In this document: positions 49,626 through 57,442 of the stretch, piece after piece
Numbering within the stretch: the first letter of the stretch is position 1
How the letters are laid out: each line of letters begins with the position of its first letter
Origin: Phascolarctobacterium sp.
GTDB lineage: Bacteria; Bacillota; Negativicutes; Acidaminococcales; Acidaminococcaceae
DNA: 64,000 bases
Reading direction: 5' to 3'
Assembly (NCBI GenBank): GCA_003150755.1
Contig: QAMT01000002.1
Coordinates: 310,001 to 374,000 of the forward strand
Translations under genes and position numbers: made by a program
Notes under the pieces: generated by a model
Database searches by the model: none
What the model saw: only the letters and a program-made list of their open reading frames with translations
What the model was told of the DNA's origin: nothing

Positions 49626-49853
49626 TTACTCGGCTTCGGCTACTTCGGCTTTTTCGGTTACGACGATGTTTACTACTTCGTTTTCCATCAGGCTACCCAG
49701 CGCCGTACCAGCTTTAACAAGCTCATCAGCAGAAGCATCTTTTTTGATGCCCGAGTAGGTATGTGCTTTGGTTTTTGCAGTTCCTTCTCCATCGAATCCA
49801 TCCTCCACGTTGATTGTCATAGTTTGGGATAATACTGTTTTTGCTGCTGCCAT
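49626..49853 (-). CDS. DUF1659 family protein (75 aa)
   Basis: A small protein with the DUF1659 signature: LSQTMTINVEDG near the start and SADELVKAGTALGSLME in the second half. The start is the ATG at 49853, 7 bases after AAAGGAG. The frame stays open for a further 86 codons upstream, but that part is low-complexity lysine-rich sequence overlying a long hairpin and is not credible as protein. First gene of the three-gene unit. Confidence 0.88.
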   Translation of the reverse strand: MAAAKTVLSQTMTINVEDGFDGEGTAKTKAHTYSGIKKDASADELVKAGTALGSLMENEVVNIVVTEKAEVAEAE

Positions 49854-49892
49854 TTTCAGGCTCCTTTCTGCGGGCTGTTTTGTTTGCTTGCC

Positions 49893-50025
49893 CTTACACC
49901 CATATAAACGGTTTTTGCGCGTTAAAATTAACCCCGCCCTAAAAATTTCTTTTGCCGCTGCCGTAAAAAAATTTTTCGCCGCATGGTTAATTTTTTGCCA
50001 GATTAGCTGTTTATGTGGGTGTAAG
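49893..50025. repeat. 133-base imperfect hairpin upstream of the DUF1659 gene
   Basis: CTTACACCCATATAAAC (49893-49909) and GTTTATGTGGGTGTAAG (50009-50025) form a 17-base terminal inverted repeat with one mismatch. Further inward, GGTTAATTTTTT faces AAAATTAACC and AAATTT runs face each other. It may be a MITE-like insertion or a structured 5' UTR for the DUF1659 operon. Confidence 0.6.
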
Positions 50026-50603
50026 TTTCTTTTCTTTTCTCTTTTTTCTTGTTTTTTCTCTTTATCTTTTCTTTGCCGCCTTAAGTTCTTACCTTGTTCT
50101 AAGTAATTCAAAGATTATATATATAATCTACCTTGTTACCTAACTACTAACGTACATAAGCAGCAAAACCAAAAATGCCCATAAAAAAAGTACGGCAGCA
50201 GCGTTGCCGTACACCGTAAAAAGTTTATAAAGTTTAAAACTTTTCGGATTTCATTCCCAAAACTTTGCAAATCCGATAATTTTGCGGAATCAATTCCCAA
50301 AACTTTGAAGGCAGGTGTTGATAACTTTGCATGTCTTTGCTAACCCCCGTAAAAATGCCAGGGCACTGCGGCTTTTACACACGCAGTGCCCTGAAAGAGT
50401 GGAACTGAAAGGCTTGTTTATAAGTTTTTTATGTTTTTTTATAAGCTGAGATACCGGTTTATGTTGCGGTATTTATCGCGTTAGCTTATAAATTTTATTA
50501 TTTTTGCTTATTTCAGAAATAGGATATTTTAGCCAGCTTTTGATTTATAAGTTTTACTTATGTATTTTACAAATCGCTCTTTTATAAGTTTTGCTTATAA
50601 TTT
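50026..50603. other. Gene-free stretch between the DUF1659 unit and glnK
   Basis: No gene. Contains a perfect 18-base palindrome AGATTATATATATAATCT (50112-50129), a hairpin GTACGGCA/TTGCCGTAC (50190-50212) with a T-run on the minus strand that may end the glnK transcript, a second hairpin AGGGCACTGCG/CGCAGTGCCCT (50360-50393), a direct repeat ATTCCCAAAACTTT (50253 and 50291), and several TTATAAGTTTT words near glnK. Confidence 0.6.
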
Positions 50604-50966
50604 TTACTTGTGGTCGTCGATAATGGCTGCTTCGCCCTGTTCGCCGGTGCGGATTTTAACGGCGTTGTCCAAACGGTAGATGAAGATTTTGCCGTCGCCG
50701 GGCTGCCCTGTTTTCAGCACTTTCTGCGCCACACGCAGCACTTCGTCCACCGGCACTTCGCACACCACGGTTTCTATTTTTACTTTCGGCACCAGGTTGA
50801 TGTCGTATTCCTGCCCGCGGTACACTTCTTTATGCCCTTTTTGCAGCCCGCAGCCAAACACCTGGCTTACCGTCATGCCGGTTACGCCAATTTCGGCAAA
50901 GGCCACTTTCAGCTCGTCCAGCTTTTCGGTGCGGGTAATAATATCAATTTTGGTAATCGGTCTCAT
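50604..50966 (-). CDS. glnK: PII nitrogen regulatory protein GlnK
   Basis: A 120-residue PII signal protein that reads ATP/ADP and 2-oxoglutarate and usually blocks the ammonium channel encoded beside it. The T-loop GHKEVYRGQEYDINLVPK keeps the Tyr of the EYD segment that is uridylylated in many bacteria. The B- and C-loop blocks (KTGQPGDGKIFI, then VKIRTGEQGEAAI) are intact. It begins 12 bases after amt. Confidence 0.96.
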   Translation of the reverse strand: MRPITKIDIITRTEKLDELKVAFAEIGVTGMTVSQVFGCGLQKGHKEVYRGQEYDINLVPKVKIETVVCEVPVDEVLRVAQKVLKTGQPGDGKIFIYRLDNAVKIRTGEQGEAAIIDDHK

Positions 50967-50978
50967 AACTGCCTCCGT

Positions 50979-52379
50979 TTATTTTTCCGCCGCGGCGGGA
51001 TTGGTTAAAAACACCGGCTGCTGCCCTGCGGCTAATGTGGTCAGCGGCGTGCCGTTGATGATGCTCTGGCGGTATGCGCGTTCGCCGTGTTCTACAATGT
51101 CAAGGCCGCTTTCTTCTTCGGCGGCATCGGCACGCAGGGTTGTTACTGCGCCGACGATTTTTAAGATGACATAGGTGCCGACCACTGCCAGCACGATGGC
51201 GACAACGACGGTTACGGCCTGCACATAGAGCTGGTGTGCGTTGCCGTAAAACAGCCCGTCCGCACCGGCGGCATTAGCTTCTTTAGTTGCCCAAAGGCCA
51301 GTGGCGATTGCGCCCCAGGTGCCGCCTACGCCGTGTACGCCAAAGGCGTCCAGTGCGTCGTCATAGCCCAGTTTGTTTTTGGCGTAAGCTACTGCACTGA
51401 AGCACAGTACGCCGCCGATTAAGCCGATGAGTATGGCAGGCACAACGGTTACAAAGCCTGCTGCCGGGGTGATGGCAACAAGACCGGCAATGCAGCCGCT
51501 GGCCGCGCCCAGCATGGTGGGGTGGCCGCTTGTAAGCCATTCGGCCGCTACCCACGATAAGGTTGCCGCCGCTGCCGCTGCCTGCGTAACCACAAATGCG
51601 CCTGCCGCAAGCCCGTTAGCGCCCAGTGCGCTGCCTGCGTTAAAGCCGAACCAGCCGAACCACAAAAGCGCAGCGCCTAAAACTGTCATCGGCAAATGAT
51701 GGGGCAGCATCGGCACAACGCCCTTGCCGCTGCGTTTGCCAAGCATAATGCACGCCACAAGGCCGCTTACGCCGCTTAAAATGTGGATAACTGTGCCGCC
51801 TGCAAAGTCCAGCGCGCCCAAATCGCGCAGCCAGCCGCCGACGCCCCAAACCCAGTGCGCCATCGGGTCGTATAAAAACGTGGTCCACAAAAAGGTAAAC
51901 AAAACAAATGCCGGGAACTTAAACCGCTCCGCGTAAGCGCCGGTAATTAAAGCCGCCGTTATTACCGCAAACATGCACTGAAACGCCGCAAAGGCAAACA
52001 GCGGCACGGTTGCGCTGTAATCGGCAAAAGGCGCTGCAAAAAGCGCGGTGTCCGTCAGCCCTGCCCAGTCCAGGCTGCCGATAAAGCCGCCCATGTCCGG
52101 CCCGAAAGCCAGGCTGAAACCAAACACCAGCCACTGCACGCTTACCATGGCCACGATAAAAAAGCTCTGCATAATGGTCGTCAAAACATTTTTGCTGCGT
52201 ACCATGCCGCCGTAAAAAAACGCCAGCCCCGGCGTCATCAGCATTACAAGCGCCGCGCTCATCAAAACCCAGGCGGTGTCGCCCGTATCAACCACCGGCG
52301 CAGCTTCTGCCGCAAGCGCCGTGCCGGGCAGCCCCATCAGCACGCCCACAGCTATCAAATCACGCATAAATCCCCTCAT
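50979..52379 (-). CDS. amt: Ammonium transporter
   Basis: A 466-residue Amt channel. The ATG at 52379 follows AGAGGG and begins a signal-like segment ending ALAAEA, as in other Amt proteins; the open frame 24 codons further upstream lacks a binding site. About eleven membrane helices, with AFFYGGMVRSKN, GAYAERFKFPAF and WFGFNAGSALGAN as family landmarks, and the pore His in VHGVGGTWGA. Second gene of glnN-amt-glnK. Confidence 0.96.
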   Translation of the reverse strand: MRGFMRDLIAVGVLMGLPGTALAAEAAPVVDTGDTAWVLMSAALVMLMTPGLAFFYGGMVRSKNVLTTIMQSFFIVAMVSVQWLVFGFSLAFGPDMGGFIGSLDWAGLTDTALFAAPFADYSATVPLFAFAAFQCMFAVITAALITGAYAERFKFPAFVLFTFLWTTFLYDPMAHWVWGVGGWLRDLGALDFAGGTVIHILSGVSGLVACIMLGKRSGKGVVPMLPHHLPMTVLGAALLWFGWFGFNAGSALGANGLAAGAFVVTQAAAAAATLSWVAAEWLTSGHPTMLGAASGCIAGLVAITPAAGFVTVVPAILIGLIGGVLCFSAVAYAKNKLGYDDALDAFGVHGVGGTWGAIATGLWATKEANAAGADGLFYGNAHQLYVQAVTVVVAIVLAVVGTYVILKIVGAVTTLRADAAEEESGLDIVEHGERAYRQSIINGTPLTTLAAGQQPVFLTNPAAAEK

Positions 52380-52410
52380 TTTTATGCCCTCTTTCTTAAT
52401 AAAATAAAAG

Positions 52411-52438
52411 CGGGGCGTATCCTTTGTGATACACCCCG
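52411..52438 (-). terminator. Terminator between glnN and amt
   Basis: CGGGGcGTATC/GATACaCCCCG hairpin with a T-rich run on the minus strand. It should separate or attenuate transcription from glnN into amt-glnK. Confidence 0.75.
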
Positions 52439-52466
52439 TCGTGCAAATCAAAAATAAATTTTAAAT

Positions 52467-54548
52467 TCAGTTTACGCCAAACAGCAGCTTGCTGTAAGTC
52501 GGGTACGGCAAATAGCTGCCGCCCATCAGTTTTTCCAGTTCGTCTGCCGCTTCGCGCAGCTCGCCCATGGCTTTTAAAACAACGTCATGATAATAATCTG
52601 CTTCTGCTTCGGCAGATGTTTTAACAACTTCTGCCAGCACAACCTTGAGTTTTTCTGCGTCGGTGTAGATAAGGCCGGACAATGTTGCAATTTTGCCCGC
52701 CAGTTCAGTTTCAAAGCCTCCGGCAATGCCCAGTGCTTTTTTGCCCTGTGCCGCTGTGGTCAAATCCGTGCTGTAAGCGGATGCGGCCGGCAAAATGTCT
52801 TTAAACAGCATCTCAAGCATTGCCAGAGCTTCAATGCGGATTGCCTTGCTGTAAATCTCCAGAGAAATTTCCAGGCGGCTGCGGATTTCTGCCTCGGTAA
52901 AGATGCCGTGTTTTACAAACAGGCTGATGTTTTTGTCTTTTACCATGTAAGGCAAAGCTTCCGGAGTGGATTTAAGGTTAAGCAGCCCCCTCGATTTGGC
53001 CTCTTCAACCCAGGCATCGGTATAACCGTCACCGTTAAAGATGATGCGTTTATGCGCGATGACTGTTTCGCGGATAAGGTTTACCACTGCGGCATCAAAA
53101 TCGTCCGCGGTTTCTAATTTTGCGGCAAACTCTTCCAGCGCTTCGGCAACAATAGTGTTTAAAACAATGTTCGGGCCTGCGATGGAGGCGGAAGAGCCAA
53201 CCATGCGGAACTCAAACTTGTTGCCGGTAAAAGCAAACGGCGAGGTACGGTTTCTGTCCGTATTGTCTTTTTTAAGAGCCGGCAGCACATTGCCGCTCAG
53301 CTTCAGTTCGCCTTCGCTTTCGGGTTTATATTCAGTACCGGCTTCAATGGCTTTCAGCACATTGGTAAGCTCGGTGCCTAAAAACATGGATACAATGGCA
53401 GGAGGCGCTTCGTTGGCGCCCAGGCGGTGGTCGTTGCCTGCGCTTGCTACGCTGATGCGCAGAAGGTCCTGATATTCGTCAACCGCTTTGATGACTGCCG
53501 CCAAAAACAGCAGGAAGCGGTGGTTTTTGTACGGTTCTGCGCCCGGGTCCAGCAGGTTTTCGCCTTCAACCGTGCCCAGCGACCAGTTGTTGTGCTTGCC
53601 GCTGCCGTTTACGCCGTCGAAGGGTTTTTCGTGCAGCAGGCAAACCAGGTTATGTTTGCGCGCGATGCTCTGCATCAGCTCCATGGTAAGCTGGTTGTGG
53701 TCAGTTGCAACGTTAGTGCCGACAAATATCGGCGCCAGCTCGTGCTGTGCAGGGGCAACTTCGTTATGCTCCGTTTTGGCAAGTACGCCAAGTTCCCACA
53801 GTTTTTCGTCCAGCTCTTTCATAAAAGCCTTAACGCGCGGTTTGATAATGCCGAAATAATGGTCGTCAAGCTCCTGGCCTTTCGGCGGCATTGCGCCGAA
53901 CAGGGTGCGCCCGGTAAATTTCAGGTCGGTGCGCTTCTCGTACATATCTTTATCAACTAAAAAGTATTCCTGTTCCGGACCTACGGTAGTAATAACTTTT
54001 TCAGATGTTTCCCCAAACATCTTCAGAATGCGGCGGGCAGCCCTGTCAACGCAGCACATACTGCGCAGAAGCGGCGTTTTCTTATCCAGCACATCGCCCG
54101 TGTAAGAGCAGAACGCCGTCGGGATATACAGGCAGCCATCCTTTACAAAAGCATAGCTGGTCGGGTCCCAGGCAGTGTAGCCGCGTGCTTCAAACGTAGC
54201 GCGCAGCCCGCCGGAAGGAAAGCTCGATGCGTCAGGCTCGCCCTGTACCAGCTCTTTGCCACTGAAATCCATAATTACGCGCCCATCCGCCGTCGGCGTG
54301 ATAAAGCTTTCGTGCTTTTCGGCGGTAATGCCCGTCATCGGCTGGAACCAGTGCGTAAAATGCGTAGCGCCGTGCTCCAGCGCCCAGTCCTTCATAGCGT
54401 TGGCGATAATGTTGGCAATGGGCAAATCAAGCGGCTCGCCCTTTAACACTGCATTTTTAAAAGCCTTGTAGGTTGCGGTCGGCAGGCGGTCCTTCATTAC
54501 AGTTTCGTTAAAAACCGCACAGCCAAAAAGTTTCGGAACACTCGTCAT
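52467..54548 (-). CDS. glnN: Type III glutamine synthetase
   Basis: Makes glutamine from glutamate, ammonia and ATP. The 693-residue length and sequence mark the GSIII class: FGCAVFNETVMKDRLP at the start, the TVGPEQEYFLVD metal block, AKTEHNEVAPAQHELAPIF and NGSGKHNNWS. The ATG at 54548 follows GGGGG; an earlier in-frame start would run through the leader terminator. It heads the nitrogen cluster with amt and glnK, and its leader contains a terminator hairpin. Confidence 0.96.
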   Translation of the reverse strand: MTSVPKLFGCAVFNETVMKDRLPTATYKAFKNAVLKGEPLDLPIANIIANAMKDWALEHGATHFTHWFQPMTGITAEKHESFITPTADGRVIMDFSGKELVQGEPDASSFPSGGLRATFEARGYTAWDPTSYAFVKDGCLYIPTAFCSYTGDVLDKKTPLLRSMCCVDRAARRILKMFGETSEKVITTVGPEQEYFLVDKDMYEKRTDLKFTGRTLFGAMPPKGQELDDHYFGIIKPRVKAFMKELDEKLWELGVLAKTEHNEVAPAQHELAPIFVGTNVATDHNQLTMELMQSIARKHNLVCLLHEKPFDGVNGSGKHNNWSLGTVEGENLLDPGAEPYKNHRFLLFLAAVIKAVDEYQDLLRISVASAGNDHRLGANEAPPAIVSMFLGTELTNVLKAIEAGTEYKPESEGELKLSGNVLPALKKDNTDRNRTSPFAFTGNKFEFRMVGSSASIAGPNIVLNTIVAEALEEFAAKLETADDFDAAVVNLIRETVIAHKRIIFNGDGYTDAWVEEAKSRGLLNLKSTPEALPYMVKDKNISLFVKHGIFTEAEIRSRLEISLEIYSKAIRIEALAMLEMLFKDILPAASAYSTDLTTAAQGKKALGIAGGFETELAGKIATLSGLIYTDAEKLKVVLAEVVKTSAEAEADYYHDVVLKAMGELREAADELEKLMGGSYLPYPTYSKLLFGVN

Positions 54549-54585
54549 TTTCAGTCCCCCCATAAATAAAAAACAAAATAAAAAA

Positions 54586-54629
54586 AGCAACGTGCGAAGC
54601 GGAATGACTTCCACAACTTCGTCGTTGCT
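54586..54629 (-). terminator. Leader terminator in the glnN 5' UTR
   Basis: AGCAACG-CGAAG / CTTCG-CGTTGCT stem followed on the minus strand by a run of T. It begins almost at the predicted start of transcription and ends about 38 bases before the glnN ATG, so most transcripts might end as a short RNA unless stopped from folding. Confidence 0.7.
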
Positions 54630-54638
54630 TATGTTGTA

Positions 54639-54711
54639 ATTATAATCCCCTTTACACTATTTGTAAAGCCTTTTAATAAATGTTGTTATTTTCTGAAAAT
54701 TTAGTGTAAAG
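54639..54711 (-). promoter_or_regulatory. glnN promoter with TTTACA palindromes
   Basis: On the minus strand TTTACA (54662-54667), 17-base spacer, TATAAT (54639-54644). The -35 lies in the palindrome TTTACActatTTGTAAA (54651-54667), and a further TTTAGTGTAAA lies at 54700-54710. The paired TTTACAC/GTGTAAA words look like an operator. They resemble but do not exactly match the GlnR/TnrA consensus. Confidence 0.6.
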
Positions 54712-54747
54712 TGTGCTTTGCCCGTTGGACATTTTTGAAAAAAAGCA

Positions 54748-54776
54748 TTGACAACAACTTTTAAAAGCTCTAAAAT
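54748..54776 (+). promoter_or_regulatory. purC promoter
   Basis: TTGACA (54748-54753), 17-base spacer, TAAAAT (54771-54776). The leader carries one hairpin ATGCCCGG/CCGGGCAT (54808-54826) without a T-run. No purine riboswitch was found. Confidence 0.75.
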
Positions 54777-54855
54777 ATTTACATCAAAAACACATTTTTA
54801 AACAGGATGCCCGGCAACCCCGGGCATTACTTAATAAAAGAAAGAGGTTTTTTAC

Positions 54856-55566
54856 ATGGCAGAAATGTTGTACGAAGGCAAAGCCAAAAAGGTTTTTGCC
54901 ACCGCTGACCCTAACGAAGTAGTAATTTACTACAAAGATGACGCCACTGCGCTCAACGGCGCCAAAAAAGGCACTATCGTGGATAAAGGCATTATGAACA
55001 ATACCATTACAACCTTTTTCTTCGACCTGCTTGGCAAAAACGGTATTCCCCATCATATTATCAAAAAGCTCAGCGACCGCGAGCAGCTGTGCAAAAAAGT
55101 AAAAATCATTCCGGTAGAAGTTGTATGCCGCAACATCGCTGCCGGCAGCCTTGCTAAAAAAATGGGCGTTGAAGAAGGCTATGTGCTGCACCGTCCGCTG
55201 GTAGAGTTTTACTACAAGAGCGACGAACTTGACGACCCGATGATCAGCCCCGACTACGGCGTTGCCTTTGGTTTTGCAACCGATGAGCAGATTGCAACCC
55301 TGCGCGAAATGGCTCTTAAAATCAACGCAGTTTTAAAAGACTTTTTAGCAAGCCGCAAAGTACGCCTGATTGACTTTAAAACCGAATACGGCGTTGATAA
55401 GGACGGCAACATCATCCTGGCCGACGAAATTACTCCGGACACCGCACGCCTGTGGGACTGGGACACCAACGAAAAACTGGATAAGGACCGCTTCCGCCGC
55501 GACATGGGCGGTGTAGAAGAAGCCTACCACGAAATCATCAGAAGACTTACCGGCGAAGGCAAATAA
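54856..55566 (+). CDS. purC: SAICAR synthetase
   Basis: Purine synthesis enzyme joining CAIR and aspartate with ATP. 236 residues, the short bacterial form: LYEGKAKKVFAT (P-loop-like start), FYYKSDELDDPMIS, and LIDFKTEYG/ADEITPDTARLWD for metal and substrate. ATG follows AAAGAGG. It stands alone rather than in a pur operon and is followed by a terminator. Confidence 0.97.
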   Translation: MAEMLYEGKAKKVFATADPNEVVIYYKDDATALNGAKKGTIVDKGIMNNTITTFFFDLLGKNGIPHHIIKKLSDREQLCKKVKIIPVEVVCRNIAAGSLAKKMGVEEGYVLHRPLVEFYYKSDELDDPMISPDYGVAFGFATDEQIATLREMALKINAVLKDFLASRKVRLIDFKTEYGVDKDGNIILADEITPDTARLWDWDTNEKLDKDRFRRDMGGVEEAYHEIIRRLTGEGK

Positions 55567-55580
55567 CCTATACCAAATCA

Positions 55581-55611
55581 AGCCTGAAGCATTGCGCTTC
55601 GGGCTTTTTTA
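55581..55611 (+). terminator. purC terminator
   Basis: GCCTGAAGC/GCTTCGGGC hairpin with a five-base loop followed by TTTTTT. Confidence 0.88.
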
Positions 55612-55698
55612 TGCCGTTTTCAGAAAACAATCTGCCGTAAAAATGCTATAATAATATTATCTGTTTGTTTTATAAAATTACAATAAGGGGTTGTATAT

Positions 55699-56598
55699 AT
55701 GCAGCAAACCAACAGTTTTAAAGGCATAGCAATGCTGCTGTTATGCTCGTTCATCTGGGGCACGGCCTTTGTTGCCCAAAGCGTCGGCGCAGATTTACTC
55801 GGGCCGTTCAGCTTCAACGGCATCCGCTCGTTTTTGGGTGCGTTTTTTCTTGTTCCGTGCATAGCGGTGATTGATAAATTATCCGGCAAACCGCTGAGCT
55901 TTTGGGGCACCGACAGCAACCACAAGCGCGGCGATTTGATTACCGGCGGCATTTGCTGCGGCGTGCTGCTAACCGTTGCCAGCACCTTGCAGCAGGCAGG
56001 CATCGCCTACACCAGCGCGGGCAAGGCCGGGTTTATAACGGCGCTGTACATCGTCATTATCCCGCTTTTGGGGCTGATAGTTAAAAAGCACGTTACCATT
56101 ATGCAGTGGGCAGCCGTTGCCGTCGCCGCCGTGGGCATGTACTTTATCTGCATCAGCGAAAGCTTTTCCATCAACAACGGCGACCTGATTATTTTAGCCT
56201 GCGCCGTGGTTTTTGCCGTACACATCATGGCTATTGAACGCTTTACCCAGCTTGTGGACCCAGTGCGCATGTCCGCCATTCAGTTCTTCGTCTGCGGCGT
56301 GCTGAGCCTGCCCGTTATCGTCTGGGCCGAACAGCCTGCGCTTGCCGCCATTACCGCTGCGTGGCTGCCCTTGGCGCACGCCGGCATTATGAGCTGCGGC
56401 ATCGCCTACACCCTGCAAATCGCCGGGCAAAAATACGTCAACGTCATCCTTGCGTCCATCCTGCTCAGCCTGGAATCCGTCTTTTCCGTGCTTGCCGGAT
56501 GGATGTTCCTAGGCGAAACGCTCTCCCTGCGAGAAATCGGCGGCTGCGCCCTCGTCTTTATAGCCATCCTGCTGGCGCAGATGCCGGAGAGGAAGTAA
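55699..56598 (+). CDS. EamA (DMT) family exporter
   Basis: A 299-residue membrane protein with ten predicted helices in two EamA repeats (about 8-145 and 155-295; CSFIWGTAFVAQSVG begins the first and HAGIMSCGIAYTLQI lies in the second). Family members export amino acids or other metabolites; cargo is not predictable. A TATAAT with extended TG (55647-55652) lies upstream and a terminator (56611-56642) follows, so it is a single-gene unit. Confidence 0.92.
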   Translation: MQQTNSFKGIAMLLLCSFIWGTAFVAQSVGADLLGPFSFNGIRSFLGAFFLVPCIAVIDKLSGKPLSFWGTDSNHKRGDLITGGICCGVLLTVASTLQQAGIAYTSAGKAGFITALYIVIIPLLGLIVKKHVTIMQWAAVAVAAVGMYFICISESFSINNGDLIILACAVVFAVHIMAIERFTQLVDPVRMSAIQFFVCGVLSLPVIVWAEQPALAAITAAWLPLAHAGIMSCGIAYTLQIAGQKYVNVILASILLSLESVFSVLAGWMFLGETLSLREIGGCALVFIAILLAQMPERK

Positions 56599-56610
56599 AT
56601 TAGTTTTTAG

Positions 56611-56642
56611 CAGGCTGCTTTTTACAGGCAGCCTGTTTTTTT
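56611..56642 (+). terminator. Terminator of the EamA gene
   Basis: CAGGCTGC/GCAGCCTG hairpin followed by a run of T. Confidence 0.87.
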
Positions 56643-56666
56643 ACGCCGCCTAAATATTTCCGAAAA

Positions 56667-56694
56667 TTTATGGACAAATTTGTGGAAGTATAAT
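56667..56694 (+). promoter_or_regulatory. Promoter of the Phd/RelE pair
   Basis: TTTATG (56667-56672), 16-base spacer, TATAAT (56689-56694), about 26 bases before the antitoxin start; autoregulation by the toxin-antitoxin complex would act here. Confidence 0.5.
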
Positions 56695-56720
56695 AAAATA
56701 ATGGCAAGGAGGTTGATACT

Positions 56721-57035
56721 ATGAGCAATGTTCTGACTGCTGAAAAAATCGTACCCATCAGCAATTTTAATAAAGACGGCGCCGCCAAAATTTTTGAGGA
56801 CGTCAAAAAAAACGGCACCAAATATGTTTTTAAAAACAATCTGCCGGAATGTGTTTTAATCTCTCCCGAAAGATATGATAAATTGCTGGACCGCTTGTTT
56901 GATATGGAACTTTACATTGAAGCCATGGAAAGAATCAACGCTCCGGACAGAAAAGTTTATTCTGCTGATGAGGCAATGAAAATTTTGGGCGTTACCGATA
57001 AAGACCTGGAAGATGTTGAGGTGGATATCGAATAA
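56721..57035 (+). CDS. Phd/YefM-type antitoxin
   Basis: A 104-residue antitoxin. The N-terminal part (IVPISNFNKDGAAKIFEDVKKNG, then ECVLISPERYDKLLD) has the Phd/YefM DNA-binding and dimer fold; the acidic, charged C terminus would wrap the toxin. The ATG follows AAGGAGG. Its stop overlaps the toxin start by one base (TAATG), typical of type II pairs. Confidence 0.88.
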   Translation: MSNVLTAEKIVPISNFNKDGAAKIFEDVKKNGTKYVFKNNLPECVLISPERYDKLLDRLFDMELYIEAMERINAPDRKVYSADEAMKILGVTDKDLEDVEVDIE

Positions 57036-57361
57036 TGGCTTATAAAGTATTTTATGACAGCCGGGCTGTTGACGACCTGGCAAAAATTGATAATTCATCC
57101 AAACGCATTATTTTAAAAACCATCAGCCGCGTTGCCGAAAACCCCCTGTCGCGTGCAGAAGGCGGCTACGGCTGGCCGCTTGGCAACAAGAGCGGACGTG
57201 ATTTGACCAACCTTTTAAAAATTAAAATGCGCGGGCTTGGTTACAGGGTTGTCTATCAGCTTAAGCGCACCGAAGAAAGTATGGAAATTATCGTTATCGG
57301 CGTCAGGGCCGATGAAGAAGTGTACCGCCTGGCTTACGAAAGAATACTGAATAATAAATAA
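57035..57361 (+). CDS. RelE/ParE-family toxin
   Basis: A 108-residue toxin of the RelE/ParE superfamily: KVFYDSRAVDDLAKID start, the central PLGNKSGRDLTNLLKIKMRGLGYRVVYQL core, and a final strand ending VIGVRADEEVYRLA. RelE-type members cut mRNA at the ribosome and ParE-type members attack gyrase; the basic core and YRVVYQL pattern favour RelE. Cotranscribed with the antitoxin. Confidence 0.88.
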   Translation: MAYKVFYDSRAVDDLAKIDNSSKRIILKTISRVAENPLSRAEGGYGWPLGNKSGRDLTNLLKIKMRGLGYRVVYQLKRTEESMEIIVIGVRADEEVYRLAYERILNNK

Positions 57362-57385
57362 ACTGCACATCTTTACAAGATAAAT

Positions 57386-57420
57386 AAAAATCCGGCGCTT
57401 AAGCACCGGATTTTTTATTT
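57386..57420. terminator. Bidirectional terminator between relE and the CitMHS gene
   Basis: TCCGGcGCTTAAGCaCCGGA hairpin with an A-run on the left and a T-run on the right, between convergent genes. Confidence 0.85.
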
Positions 57421-57442
57421 CTCCATAAAGTTCAGTTAAAGT

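Noticed and set aside
49854..50111. 86-codon N-terminal extension of the DUF1659 gene
   Set aside because: Lysine-rich low-complexity translation of a hairpin; the good ribosome binding site and family start are at 49853.
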